Shown here: piece after piece, positions 1 to 8,346 of the stretch | How the letters are laid out: every line of letters starts with the position of its first letter | Position numbering within the stretch: the first letter of the stretch is position 1 | Position numbers and translations under genes: made by a program | The notes under the pieces: model-generated | Databases searched by the model: none | The model's input: the letters and a program-made list of their open reading frames with translations, nothing else | Told to the model about the DNA's origin: nothing | From: JBFKOL01 sp041628815 | Lineage (GTDB): Bacteria > Bacteroidota > Bacteroidia > Chitinophagales > Saprospiraceae | Assembly: GCA_041628815.1 (NCBI GenBank) | Contig: JBFKOL010000010.1 | Coordinates: forward strand, 1-34,959 | Reading direction: 5' to 3' | DNA length: 34,959 nt

Positions 1-1311
1 AAATTGTATAGAATAAACCGACGCTTAGCAGCCAGGCTATCAGTACTGTCCAGTTGAAAGTGACTCCTTTGGTTTCCGCATAATTTTTAAGGATACCCGC
101 TCTTTTGGCGAAGAAATGCTCAAATACGATGACAGCTCCTACCGGAGCCAAGATGAAACCATAGACAGCCACAAAGTCGAGTAATTTCATTGCAAAAGCC
201 GGGAATAGACCTGCTACAGTGGCTACTGTTCCGGCCAAAAGCCTCACCAAAAGGTGGATGCTTTAGACATGATTGCCTGGAAAGCCAGTCCTGCCCGGTA
301 GATCGTCGGGTTGGCCGTGGTCCACCCGGCAATGATAACAGCGATAATACCGAAGATTCCAATGGCATTGTACGCCAGCGGGCCAGGTGCAACAGGCGGG
401 GCGGCACCGGCATCTAAAAAAGCTGTTGCCTCAGGTGTTTTTAAATATACGGCATAAAGCAATGCAGCTGCGATCCATGCCATATAATGTCCGACATACA
501 TCCCTGCGGCAGTTGTCCAGCCTATGGATGGTTTTTTCGCATAACGCAGCACACTCAGATCACTCATACCAATGTGCATGGCTGCATTACAAAACCACGA
601 CCAGATAACGACGTGCCAAAAGGTGTACTTCATCTGTCCCGGAAATGGATCACTCCCTTCTCCCCAGATTTGCCAGAAGTCTCCAAAGCTACCTACCCCC
701 AGTTGTCTCAGCGCCACGATTCCTGCCACTAAAAAAGCCAGCAGAATCAATGGCGACATCCAGTTGGCAGCTTTGGCCACCGCATTGTACCCTCGGGCTG
801 CCACGATGGAAATGATTGCACCTACTGCCAAAACGATGAGGACAAATAAAGAACTGTTCGGCATGGTGTCCGTCAGCTTGGGCATTTCCATGTCAAATGG
901 CACACCCACAGCGGTTGCGGAAACCGTGATCATGGCTCCTGCGAGAAAACAAAAAAGGATGCCATTGGCAAGATTGTAAAACACCACAAGGTTTTTCCCA
1001 CATATTTTTTCCAGTTGGTAGTACAGCGTCAATCGACGCTTAACGGCTATCTCCGCCGTCAAATACCGCCATGACAAAACCGCCAAAAAGTTACCCAGCA
1101 ACAAACCCACGATCAGGTCGAAGGCACTCACACCTGTCGTCAAAAAGAGCGGGCCGATGACAAACTCCGTCCCTGCCGCGTGTTCGCCTGCATACATACC
1201 GAGAAAGCTTTTCCAGCTTTTCCAATGAGAACGGGGAACGGGTTTTCGCTCAAACTCGCTACCGGATTTCGGAGTGTGTGCTTCGTCAACAGAGCTTTTT
1301 ATGTCGGACAT
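1..1311 (-). CDS. Purine/cytosine permease-like (NCS1-type) transporter, partial and frameshifted
   Basis: A polytopic inner-membrane permease resembling the purine/cytosine permease family. It begins with a hydrophilic tail of about 35 residues (MSDIKSSVDEAHT) followed by repeated hydrophobic segments, among them GPLFLTTGVSAF and GLLLGNFLAVLSWRY. The first frame ends at a TGA at 244-246, after residue 355. A second frame resumes at once and stays open to the window edge, encoding membrane-like sequence (LLAGTVATVAGLFPAFAMKL and beyond). Restoring a single G in the TTTTGGTGAGG stretch (forward 243-249) joins the frames as ..STFWVRLLAGTVA.., so this is either a sequencing error or a young pseudogene. 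The C-terminus lies outside the window. As the last gene of the rhamnose operon it is a candidate sugar importer, but that role is inferred from position only; a nucleobase or vitamin substrate is equally possible. Confidence 0.72.
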
Positions 1312-1653
1312 AGGACTGTATAAATTTTGGAATTTCCTGTGCTCCGCCGTTGTAGCCAGCTAAGGTACATGAGACCGGCAGGCGGGTTTCGGTTGTGCTA
1401 ATCATTTGCCAACTACAAAATACCCAACCGGCAATCATTTTTTTCTGTATTTCAATAACATTTACCAATAATTCAATGGTCATTGTGCAAATCTGCAATT
1501 CGGCTACTGATAAAAAATATGGCTCGCCTCGTTTCAAAGACTCTCTACTCGCCGACGGAGGCCGGGATCTACTCATCTCGGTTCCTTTGGTTGCACTCCG
1601 GTCATCTCCAGCCGGGACTAACGCTTCGTTCAGCTTCACAACTACCCCACATA
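1312..1653. other. Gene-free spacer between permease and rhamnulokinase
   Basis: About 340 bases with no convincing gene. The one open frame (minus strand, 1286-1639) has no recognisable protein character. The part at about 1520-1640 is GC-richer than its surroundings and resembles dispersed intergenic sequence. A separate promoter for the permease could lie here, but I see no clear one. Confidence 0.5.
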
Positions 1654-2997
1654 CTATTTCAAAGCGTAGTTTTTCTCTAGAAAATCCTTGCCTACCTCTT
1701 TATCCGAGATAACCATGGCCGCTCCCAATGCCGATCCCAGCGGAGATTTTGTAGTGTGCAATTTTACATCCCGATAATGACGGGCGAGCATTTGTACATA
1801 GACTCTATTGCCTGCAAAACCGCCGTCAATGTATATTTTTTGAATGGGTGTGCTGCCGATGGCCATTTTTGCCGAACCAATCTGCAATTGAACCAGTTCC
1901 CACATCAGGTGATGATAGGCCTCTTCGAAATGTTCAAAATGGTGCATTCGACTCTGAGTGGGTTGAACCCATGGCGTTCGCAACTTATCATATGCGAAAC
2001 AATGATCGGTGGATTGAATTGCCTTTTTATACCACCTGTCACTGAATGACACATGCTTGTGAGCGTCTTTGTGTTGGTGGAAAAAGGACTGCAGGTTTCG
2101 GGTTTGAAACTTGTATTCTTCGCCTAAAAACAATCGGGCGGCCTTGACCGGTTTGCCGCTTGTACCCATAAAATTCAGGCAGTCCTTGTGCAGTTCCTCA
2201 TCGGTGATTAACTCTGTACTGAAAGGATTAAGTGCAATGCTCCAGGTACCGGTAGAGATCAGTAAAAAAGGACTTTTATCTGCCCGGATGTAGGGCAACA
2301 AGGCCGACGAACTGTCGTGGATGCCAACCCCGACTTTTACCTTTCTATTTGGTAATGTTACACTGAAGCAGGTATTCGTTGGCACAATTTGCGGTAAAAT
2401 GTGATCGATACCTTCCGCATATACCCATTCATGGTAATCGTTTTTCGAAAAATCCCAAAGTGCAGTGTGACATCCGATGCTCGTGTATTCGCTCAGTGGT
2501 AAGCCCGTCAGCAAATAGCTCAGATATTGAGGAAAATGCAACGACCAACGAATTTTTTTGAAAACATCGGGTCGGGTCATTTTGAGCCAATATAGCTGCA
2601 GTCCCGAGTTGAGCATACCGAGCGACGGTGAAGCAGTAGCCCTGGCGAGTTGGAGGGCGTCGCCGTATTGATGATAAAAATCCTGTAAGACTGACTCGGG
2701 CAGCGGTTTCAGGTAATTGTAAAGAGGGGTGAGTGGCGTGCCGTTATGGTCCAGGTGGACAAAACTTGCGCCATAGGTAGAAAAGTTAATTGCACGGATA
2801 TCGAAGTCATCGCTTTTGAAGACAGTGCTCAGCGTCGTTTTGATCCAGGTTGCGATTGCATTCAAATCATCACATGGGAATCCATCTTCGTCTTGGATCT
2901 CCTCAAAACGATGGCTTGTTTTCCAAATTACCTGATGGTTTTCATCAAAGATGAAAGCCTTTTTGTTGGTTTTTCCAATGTCGAAAACTAGTACCAT
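1654..2997 (-). CDS. rhaB: FGGY-family carbohydrate kinase, probable L-rhamnulokinase
   Basis: Cytoplasmic kinase predicted to phosphorylate L-rhamnulose to L-rhamnulose-1-phosphate with ATP, the second step of rhamnose breakdown. The 447-residue length fits the FGGY family. Visible hallmarks are the N-terminal phosphate-binding motif DIGKTNKK (residues 6-13), the probable catalytic Asp in GVGIHDSS (Asp228), the second phosphate loop STGTWSIALNP (249-259), and the adenosine-side motif DGGFAGN (391-397). FGGY kinases are hard to separate by substrate from sequence alone; the rhamnulose assignment rests on the isomerase upstream and the aldolase further upstream in the same operon. The ATG directly abuts three copies of a seven-base repeat (ATCCGAA), leaving no normal ribosome-binding leader. 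The preceding gene (3100-3459) seems to be an insertion into the operon. Confidence 0.88.
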   Translation of the reverse strand: MVLVFDIGKTNKKAFIFDENHQVIWKTSHRFEEIQDEDGFPCDDLNAIATWIKTTLSTVFKSDDFDIRAINFSTYGASFVHLDHNGTPLTPLYNYLKPLPESVLQDFYHQYGDALQLARATASPSLGMLNSGLQLYWLKMTRPDVFKKIRWSLHFPQYLSYLLTGLPLSEYTSIGCHTALWDFSKNDYHEWVYAEGIDHILPQIVPTNTCFSVTLPNRKVKVGVGIHDSSSALLPYIRADKSPFLLISTGTWSIALNPFSTELITDEELHKDCLNFMGTSGKPVKAARLFLGEEYKFQTRNLQSFFHQHKDAHKHVSFSDRWYKKAIQSTDHCFAYDKLRTPWVQPTQSRMHHFEHFEEAYHHLMWELVQLQIGSAKMAIGSTPIQKIYIDGGFAGNRVYVQMLARHYRDVKLHTTKSPLGSALGAAMVISDKEVGKDFLEKNYALK

Positions 2998-3018
2998 TTC
3001 GGATTTCGGATTTCGGAC
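2998..3018. repeat. Left flank repeat of the four-helix-bundle insert
   Basis: Forward strand reads ttcggatttcggatttcgga, tandem copies of the core GGATTTCGG. The same core occurs inverted (CCGAAATCC) at 3546-3590 on the other side of the four-helix-bundle gene. The tract touches the rhamnulokinase start codon. Confidence 0.6.
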
Positions 3019-3039
3019 CTGCCCGACGAAGTTTCTTCG

Positions 3040-3065
3040 ATCTCCGTAGCCTTGGCGAAGGAGAT
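3040..3065. repeat. Short imperfect hairpin in the rhamnulokinase 5' spacer
   Basis: Arms ATCTCC (3040-3045) and GGAGAT (3060-3065) enclose a loop that can extend the stem through CC/GG pairs. It is not followed by a T-run, so it is not a typical terminator. It looks more like a dispersed intergenic palindrome, or an mRNA-processing structure in the operon transcript. Confidence 0.4.
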
Positions 3066-3099
3066 AGCGCAGGTGGTTTCTGAACTTCTAAATTTCACG

Positions 3100-3459
3100 T
3101 CATTTGTTCATATTTTTCTTCTTGCGCACAATTGAGCTTACAATGATTGCAAGTAAATCGTCCGCTTCCTTCCATAAGGGCGCAGCTTTATTTTTGTATT
3201 TGTCGTCAAGTCCGGTTTTGAATTCCAACCAAAATTGAGTTTCATCCAATTCTTCCTCGACAGTTCCCATTTTATGTATGTAATCTTTGTCCGATTTAGC
3301 CCTGCAAGCCGCTCGATAATTGGCGGCAGCAGAAGAGGCGCTTCGCACCATCTGATTTTTGGCCGTTCGCAAACTGGTCGTCTTGGACAAGCCTTCTGCA
3401 AATTTGACCACCGCTATGGCAAACGCTTTCAGTATTTCTTGTAATTCTTTCTTTGTCAT
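3100..3459 (-). CDS. Four-helix bundle protein of the 23S rRNA intervening-sequence (S23) family
   Basis: A 119-residue soluble, helix-rich protein. The pattern FAEGLSKTTS, then QMVRSASSAAANYREA-like (here QMVRSASSAAANYRAACRA), then the EEELDETQFWLE segment and a basic C-terminus (VRKKKNMNK) is characteristic of the family first seen encoded by intervening sequences in Leptospira 23S rRNA, also related to the Avd accessory protein of diversity-generating retroelements. No 23S rRNA, reverse transcriptase or variable repeat lies nearby, so this is a stand-alone member whose function I cannot state. It sits between rhamnose isomerase and rhamnulokinase in the same orientation, framed by oppositely oriented GGATTTCGG repeats, which suggests insertion as a mobile cassette. 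It has no evident role in rhamnose metabolism. Confidence 0.85.
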   Translation of the reverse strand: MTKKELQEILKAFAIAVVKFAEGLSKTTSLRTAKNQMVRSASSAAANYRAACRAKSDKDYIHKMGTVEEELDETQFWLEFKTGLDDKYKNKAAPLWKEADDLLAIIVSSIVRKKKNMNK

Positions 3460-3469
3460 AAGCGCCTTT

Positions 3470-3592
3470 TCTATTTCGGATTTCGTTCCTGACCGAAATC
3501 GCCTTGTACAGTCGGGTTCCAGAATTTAAATTATAACAGCTCTGAGATCCGAAATCCCCCACCCGAGATCCGAAATCCCCAATCCGAAATTG
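3470..3592. repeat. Right flank repeats of the four-helix-bundle insert
   Basis: Several copies of the core seen at 2998-3018: ATTTCGGATTTCG at about 3474, then GAGATCCGAAATCC twice (about 3543 and 3566) and AATCCGAAATT at about 3580. The last three are inverted relative to the left flank. The run ends immediately before the stop codon of the rhamnose isomerase gene. Confidence 0.6.
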
Positions 3593-4870
3593 TTAGAGCC
3601 CGGTAGCTAACACATTGATACCACGTTTGGCAATCAATTTTTTCCTCACCTCCATCTGCCGATAAACTCCAATGGGGTCAATTGCCCCATTACTAAGCCT
3701 TCTTGCTTCAGCGACCAACGGACGTACATCTGTCCGGTAAGCGGCTTGTAAAATTTCCTGACAGCGTGTGACATCATTTTCGTGCTGCGCTTCCTCCAAT
3801 GCTTCCCTGTCTATCAGCAAGGCTTGGGCATATGCAATAGAAATGGCTTCAAGACTTTGCATCAAGTCTTCCAATGGGTCTTTCAGATTGTGGCTGGCAT
3901 CGATCATGAAAGCGATTTCGGATATGGGAAGCGGATTATCCTTGGTATCTATTAATTCGTTGAAAATGAGAAACAATTGATAGGGTTTCACGCTTCCGCA
4001 GGTGAGATCGTCATCGCCATATTTGCTGTCGTTAAAGTGAAATCCGCCCAGTTTGCCTTTCATCATCAAAATAGCGACGATCTGCTCGATGTTGGTATTG
4101 GGTAAATGATGCCCCAAATCCACCAAAGTATACGCTCGTTCGCCACATCCTTCAGCCAGGGAAAGGGAAGTGCCCCAATCGGGTATGACCATTGAATAGA
4201 AGTTGGGTTCATAAGGTTTGTATTCGATGAACAGTTTCCAGTCATTGGGCATGGCCTTGTAGATTTCGCGTAGAGAACTTAGTGTTTGCTGGTAAGCTTT
4301 CCTGAAATTGTGCTGTCCGGGAAAAGACGTACCATCGGCCAACCATATTGTTATAGATTTCGAACCCAATGCCTTACCGAATTCTATGACCTCTATATTA
4401 TGGTCGATCGCTTGCTGGCGTGTGGCTTTGTTAATATGACTGAGAGAACCAAATTTATAACTGTGCTTTTGATTGGACTGGTCCTGAAACGTATTGGAAT
4501 TGACGGCGTCGAATAACAGTCCGTGCGAGGCAGCGCGTTGTTTAATTGCGTCGGTGTCCTCTGGAATGTCCCACGGAATATGCAGTGAAATGGCTCCGGC
4601 CGATTTTGTCAAAGCATGGATGATTCCCACATCATCGATTTTTTCCTCAAGACAAGACGGTTCACCACCTATGGAGAAACGTCCAAAACGAGTCCCCCCG
4701 GCACCCAGGGCCCAACTCGGAATAGCCACCTGTAGTGCCTGCAGATGCCCAAGCAGATCATCTGTTTGCATGCCCAGTTTGTCCAACTGGAGGCTCAGAA
4801 CATCCCATTTATCCCGGTGATCAGATAGCGATTTTTCGTTCCAATTTTCGATTTCAGATTTTAGAAGCAT
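3593..4870 (-). CDS. rhaI: L-rhamnose isomerase, RhaI type
   Basis: Cytoplasmic metal-dependent aldose-ketose isomerase (TIM barrel) that converts L-rhamnose to L-rhamnulose, the first step of the pathway. The 425-residue protein resembles the Pseudomonas stutzeri RhaI type rather than E. coli RhaA. The metal and catalytic residues of the P. stutzeri enzyme, as I remember them, all fall here with one constant offset: Glu216 (IEYKPYE), Asp251 and His254 (VDLGHH), His278 (GGFHFND), Asp286 and Asp288 (KYGDDD), and Asp324 (MIDASHN). The active site therefore looks intact. Translation starts at MLLKSEIENW, 62 bases downstream of the aldolase/dehydrogenase stop, consistent with co-transcription. 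Confidence 0.95.
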   Translation of the reverse strand: MLLKSEIENWNEKSLSDHRDKWDVLSLQLDKLGMQTDDLLGHLQALQVAIPSWALGAGGTRFGRFSIGGEPSCLEEKIDDVGIIHALTKSAGAISLHIPWDIPEDTDAIKQRAASHGLLFDAVNSNTFQDQSNQKHSYKFGSLSHINKATRQQAIDHNIEVIEFGKALGSKSITIWLADGTSFPGQHNFRKAYQQTLSSLREIYKAMPNDWKLFIEYKPYEPNFYSMVIPDWGTSLSLAEGCGERAYTLVDLGHHLPNTNIEQIVAILMMKGKLGGFHFNDSKYGDDDLTCGSVKPYQLFLIFNELIDTKDNPLPISEIAFMIDASHNLKDPLEDLMQSLEAISIAYAQALLIDREALEEAQHENDVTRCQEILQAAYRTDVRPLVAEARRLSNGAIDPIGVYRQMEVRKKLIAKRGINVLATGL

Positions 4871-4932
4871 AATACATCAGTCTATGGATGATAAAATTGG
4901 TATATCCGAGAAACGAGATCCTCATTGAGTCA

Positions 4933-7032
4933 TTATCTAGCGAATGCATTGGCCAAACCACCATCTACATTGATCATATTACCGGTACTCTTGTCAAGGA
5001 GTGTGGCAAGTGCAAGAACCGCCTTGGCAATATCTTCGGGACGGATGATTTCATTCATCAAATTGCGCTTCGCATAGAAAGCGGGGAGTTCCTCTACGGA
5101 TATCCCATAGGCTTTGGCACGTCCTTCGGCCCATTTCCCTTCCCATATTTTACTACCGATGATTACTCCGTCGGGATTGATGGTATTGACCCTGATTTTT
5201 TCTGCACCCAATTCTGCGGCCAAAAGACGCGTCATATGTTGTTGTGCAGCTTTGGCAGTGCCATAAGCCACATTGTTCGGACCCGCCACCAAGCCATTCT
5301 TGCTGGCAATGTTAATGATGTTGCCACCCATTCCTTGCCTTCGCAAAATGTCTGTTCCTTCTTTTGCCAAGTGAAACTGTCCTTTCACCAATACGTCCTG
5401 CAGTAAACTCCAATCTTCTGGTGTCGTTTCTGCCAGCGATTTGGAGATGGCCAGACCCGCAGAGTGTACGATGATATCGACGCCTCCAAACTCGAGGCAT
5501 GCCTTCTTGAAGGCCATTATGACAGAGTTTTGGTCGGTGACATCGCAGACGGAATAAGTCGACTCATCCCGGTTAAATGATTTATGGACTTCCTTTGCCC
5601 GTTCTTTATTGATGTCGGTGACGACAACACTGGCTCCTTCTGCCGCCAGTTTGTCAGCAATAGCCTTACCGATTCCGCCCCCGCCCCCGCTGATGAGCGC
5701 AATCTTTCGGGACAGCGGCTTTTCCTTGGGCATACGCTGCAGTTTCGCTTCTTCCAGGAGCCAATATTCAATGTCGAATGCCTCCTGACGCGTCAGGGCC
5801 GTATATTCGGAAATCGCTTCTGCTCCCCGCATAACGTTGATCGCATTGATGTAGAATTCGGAAGCGACGCGCGCCGTTTGCTTGTTCTTTGCAAAGGTGA
5901 ACATACCTACGCCGGGGTAAAGAATTACCACGGGGTTGGTATCGCGTATGGGGGGACTGTCGGGATGTTTACAGTTTTCGTAGTATTGGGTGTATTCTTT
6001 TCGGTATTGTTCAAAGGCAGGAAAGAGTGCGTCTTTGACCGACGAGGCATCAGAAAGATTCGCATTCCCTGAAAGATCCAATACCAATGGTTGAATTTTT
6101 GTCCTTAAAAAATGGTCAGGGCATGAGGTGCCCATTGGTGCCAATTTGTATAGATCGCTGCTGTTGATGAACTCCAATACGCTTTCATCATCCGTAAAAT
6201 GGCCGATCATCTTTTGGTATGTCGAACAGAGCCCACGGAGTATTGGAGCTATTTTTGCGGCCTGATCTTTACGTTTTTCGGGTGCCAAACTTTGTATTTT
6301 CTGGCCACCAAAAACCGGACGATCCTTACCTTGCCTCGCTGCAATGTACGCAGAAGCCATTTCGATCACCTCTAAACTATTTATATAGCATTCATAAGAC
6401 GTATTGCCCCAGGTGAACAAGCCATGACTGCCTAAAACAATGCCCCGGATGCCGGGATTGTCCTTTAAACACCTTTCCAATTGTAAGCCGAGGTCAAATC
6501 CCGGTCGCTGCCATGGAATCCAACCCATTGTGTCGCCCCAGATTTCTTTCGTTATAGCCCTGCCGTCTTTTGCGGCGGCTATGGCAATCACCGCATCCGG
6601 GTGCAAATGATCAATGTGCTTGAATGGCAGCAATCCATGCAATGCGGTGTCTATGGATGGGGCACGACTGTCCGGGTCATAGAGGCAATGATAATAGAGC
6701 GGCACAATTTCATCTTCATAGGCCACTCCCCGGTAAACAGCTTTCAGCGCTTTAAGCCGCTGGGTGTAGAGTCCGGCAATTCCCTGTCTCGTCAGAGTTC
6801 CGATGTCACCGCCAGAGCCTTTGACCCACATGACTTCAACTTCTTCGCCGGTTAGTGGATCTTTTTCCATCGTCTTGCAGGAGGTATTGCCGCCGCCATA
6901 ATTGGTTATCCGCAAATCAGCACCAAGCAGGTTGGAGCGGTACAGAAATAGTCCGACCTCGTCGGTCGACAGTTGTGCAGCTTTGGCTTCATCCCAAAGG
7001 TAATCGACGTGATGAAATGTTTTGACGGCCAT
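4933..7032 (-). CDS. rhaD: Bifunctional rhamnulose-1-phosphate aldolase / L-lactaldehyde dehydrogenase
   Basis: A 699-residue cytoplasmic fusion enzyme. The N-terminal class II aldolase domain (about residues 20-400) should cleave L-rhamnulose-1-phosphate to DHAP and L-lactaldehyde; it has the early TNYGGGNTS motif and His-rich metal-site segments HIDHLHPDA and GSHGLFTWG. The C-terminal short-chain dehydrogenase domain (about 435-699) should oxidise the lactaldehyde to L-lactate with NAD(P); it shows the dinucleotide loop SGGGGGIGKA, the YGTAK catalytic Tyr-Lys pair and an upstream Ser in NIASKNG. The frame opens 32 codons earlier, but I place the start at MAVKTFHHVDYLW (ATG 7030-7032): the upstream residues look non-coding and would overlap the probable promoter. 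It is the first gene of the operon, and coupling the two steps keeps the reactive aldehyde local. Confidence 0.94.
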   Translation of the reverse strand: MAVKTFHHVDYLWDEAKAAQLSTDEVGLFLYRSNLLGADLRITNYGGGNTSCKTMEKDPLTGEEVEVMWVKGSGGDIGTLTRQGIAGLYTQRLKALKAVYRGVAYEDEIVPLYYHCLYDPDSRAPSIDTALHGLLPFKHIDHLHPDAVIAIAAAKDGRAITKEIWGDTMGWIPWQRPGFDLGLQLERCLKDNPGIRGIVLGSHGLFTWGNTSYECYINSLEVIEMASAYIAARQGKDRPVFGGQKIQSLAPEKRKDQAAKIAPILRGLCSTYQKMIGHFTDDESVLEFINSSDLYKLAPMGTSCPDHFLRTKIQPLVLDLSGNANLSDASSVKDALFPAFEQYRKEYTQYYENCKHPDSPPIRDTNPVVILYPGVGMFTFAKNKQTARVASEFYINAINVMRGAEAISEYTALTRQEAFDIEYWLLEEAKLQRMPKEKPLSRKIALISGGGGGIGKAIADKLAAEGASVVVTDINKERAKEVHKSFNRDESTYSVCDVTDQNSVIMAFKKACLEFGGVDIIVHSAGLAISKSLAETTPEDWSLLQDVLVKGQFHLAKEGTDILRRQGMGGNIINIASKNGLVAGPNNVAYGTAKAAQQHMTRLLAAELGAEKIRVNTINPDGVIIGSKIWEGKWAEGRAKAYGISVEELPAFYAKRNLMNEIIRPEDIAKAVLALATLLDKSTGNMINVDGGLANAFAR

Positions 7033-7078
7033 CTTGTAAGAGTTAGTAATTGTTGAACTACACCTAAAGTTACTGATA

Positions 7079-7086
7079 CAAAGGTA
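7079..7086 (-). promoter_or_regulatory. Candidate Bacteroidota -7 element of the rhamnose operon
   Basis: On the minus strand this reads TACCTTTG, an exact match to the TAnnTTTG -7 consensus of Bacteroidota housekeeping promoters. It lies about 47 bases upstream of the aldolase/dehydrogenase ATG, so a short leader of about 40 bases is expected. I do not see a convincing TTG at the -33 position, which would fit a promoter that depends on an activator. No operator palindrome is obvious. Confidence 0.42.
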
Positions 7087-7227
7087 CCATTGAACAGTCG
7101 ATCTATGATAGCGTGAAATCAGAATCATATTGCACCAAAAATCTTAGCTAAAGGATGCTAATAAAACATGGAGTACTTCACTGGTAAGACTGAGTAAATA
7201 CGACCACACTTTCGATGATCTCAAAAC

Positions 7228-7537
7228 TTACACATGTAGTTCCTTTTTAATGTCTTCGATCAACCTTTTGGTTTCAGGACGGATGCCTAATTAGATAATG
7301 GGCAATCCCTACATAGGCACGTTGATTAAGTGTATTCATCAAGAGCAACAGGTTCTCTGGCGAGCTGAGGGTTTGCTTTGATATGGAAACTGAATTTAAA
7401 TGGTAATGGTATAATTGCAGTGCCTCCCTATTGACGTCAGGATCCAACTCATCGACTTCTTTTATATAGAGATTTTCAATTTTAAAAAAGTAATATCCGG
7501 TGTCTTTTACCACATTGCCTAATTGCTGATCAACCGT
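7228..7537 (-). pseudogene. C-terminal remnant of a second DUF6090-like gene
   Basis: An open frame with no proper start encodes QQLGNVVKDTGYYFFKIEN and onward to AHYLI, where it hits a stop at 7274. A one-base shift near 7285 restores a natural ending (RPETKRLIEDIKKELHV, stop at 7228-7230). The helical, charged ending resembles the C-terminus usual in DUF6090-like membrane proteins. With no N-terminal half, no membrane segment and a frameshift, this is a decayed fragment, directly downstream of an intact relative on the same strand. The only in-frame start is a GTG at 7511-7513, which I do not consider real. Confidence 0.6.
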
Positions 7538-7542
7538 ATCTT

Positions 7543-8346
7543 TTATCCATTCTCCGAGATAGACCTGATTATTGTTTCTATTTTTTGCGCTTCCTTTTGC
7601 ATGGCCAACCGATAATTGGCCATGATTAGTTTCAACCTGTAAAGATCACTGAGCGATGCATAATTTGCTTGGCTATTGAAAAATGCCCTGGCATCCAAGG
7701 GAAAGGGACTTGACGATCGGGGTAGAATGGGAAATAATGAATCCGCAGGACTGTCCTCGAGTATCAATAATTCAAACTGGTCCACATTCGATGTCAAATC
7801 CCTGTACAATCCTCTGTGCTCGTGCTCTATGTCGTATAACGGCACAAGCCAATAATCTTTCACGAAAGTTTTCCATTTGGTTATCTCCGTTCTGAGTTCG
7901 GAATTCTTTATCAATCGTAAATCACCTGTGCTAAAAAGTATGTCTGCCGTATTCAAAATAGGAACCGGATTATCGACCATTCTCGCATTGCGCAACCAAT
8001 AATGTATAGAATCTGTCAATTGAATGTCCGGATTGCCAAAGGCGTCTATCAGTCGAACTACGCAGTGTATTGAATAGGAGTTAATTGGTTCTACTGCCCG
8101 AAAAAGATTTTGGGTCTCCCGGAGGTCTGACAACAGTGATTCAATATAATCGTGTTCGATCTTATTGTTATTGATTGCCGTATACCGGGCATTGATGGCC
8201 AGGGCAATCAGAATACCAAGAACAATCAGAACCGTTTCCCCTGTTGCATATAGTAAATATTTTCTGGTAGAATCATTCATTAGTGCTTTACCCGCTGGGC
8301 TTGATTCTATCAACGAGTGCCTGATTTTGCGGAAAAAAGTGAGCAT
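7543..8346 (-). CDS. DUF6090-like single-pass membrane protein
   Basis: A 267-residue protein with a short basic N-terminus (MLTFFRKIRHSLI), the conserved KYLLYATGETVLIVLGILIALAIN transmembrane segment at about residues 29-53, and a long helical extracytoplasmic part. The GE.VL.V.GILIALxIN signature is what I associate with DUF6090 proteins, which are common and often multicopy in Bacteroidota and have no known function. The remainder contains regularly spaced polar/hydrophobic helices (HDYIESLLSDLRETQNLF; LYRLKLIMANYRLAMQKEAQ) and ends in SENG. It is probably monocistronic, and no partner is evident. The neighbouring remnant at 7228-7537 suggests the family was once duplicated here. Confidence 0.72.
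   Translation of the reverse strand: MLTFFRKIRHSLIESSPAGKALMNDSTRKYLLYATGETVLIVLGILIALAINARYTAINNNKIEHDYIESLLSDLRETQNLFRAVEPINSYSIHCVVRLIDAFGNPDIQLTDSIHYWLRNARMVDNPVPILNTADILFSTGDLRLIKNSELRTEITKWKTFVKDYWLVPLYDIEHEHRGLYRDLTSNVDQFELLILEDSPADSLFPILPRSSSPFPLDARAFFNSQANYASLSDLYRLKLIMANYRLAMQKEAQKIETIIRSISENG

Noticed and set aside
1286..1639. Minus-strand open frame of 117 codons between permease and rhamnulokinase
   Set aside because: Composition is not protein-like, it overlaps the permease start, and it lacks any recognisable motif; more likely intergenic sequence.
3100..3459. Avd-type accessory protein of a diversity-generating retroelement
   Set aside because: No reverse transcriptase, template repeat or variable-repeat target is visible anywhere in the window.
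7033..7128. N-terminal extension of the aldolase/dehydrogenase by 32 residues
   Set aside because: The residues are unlike the family and the region contains the TACCTTTG promoter candidate; the internal ATG at 7032 fits known N-termini.
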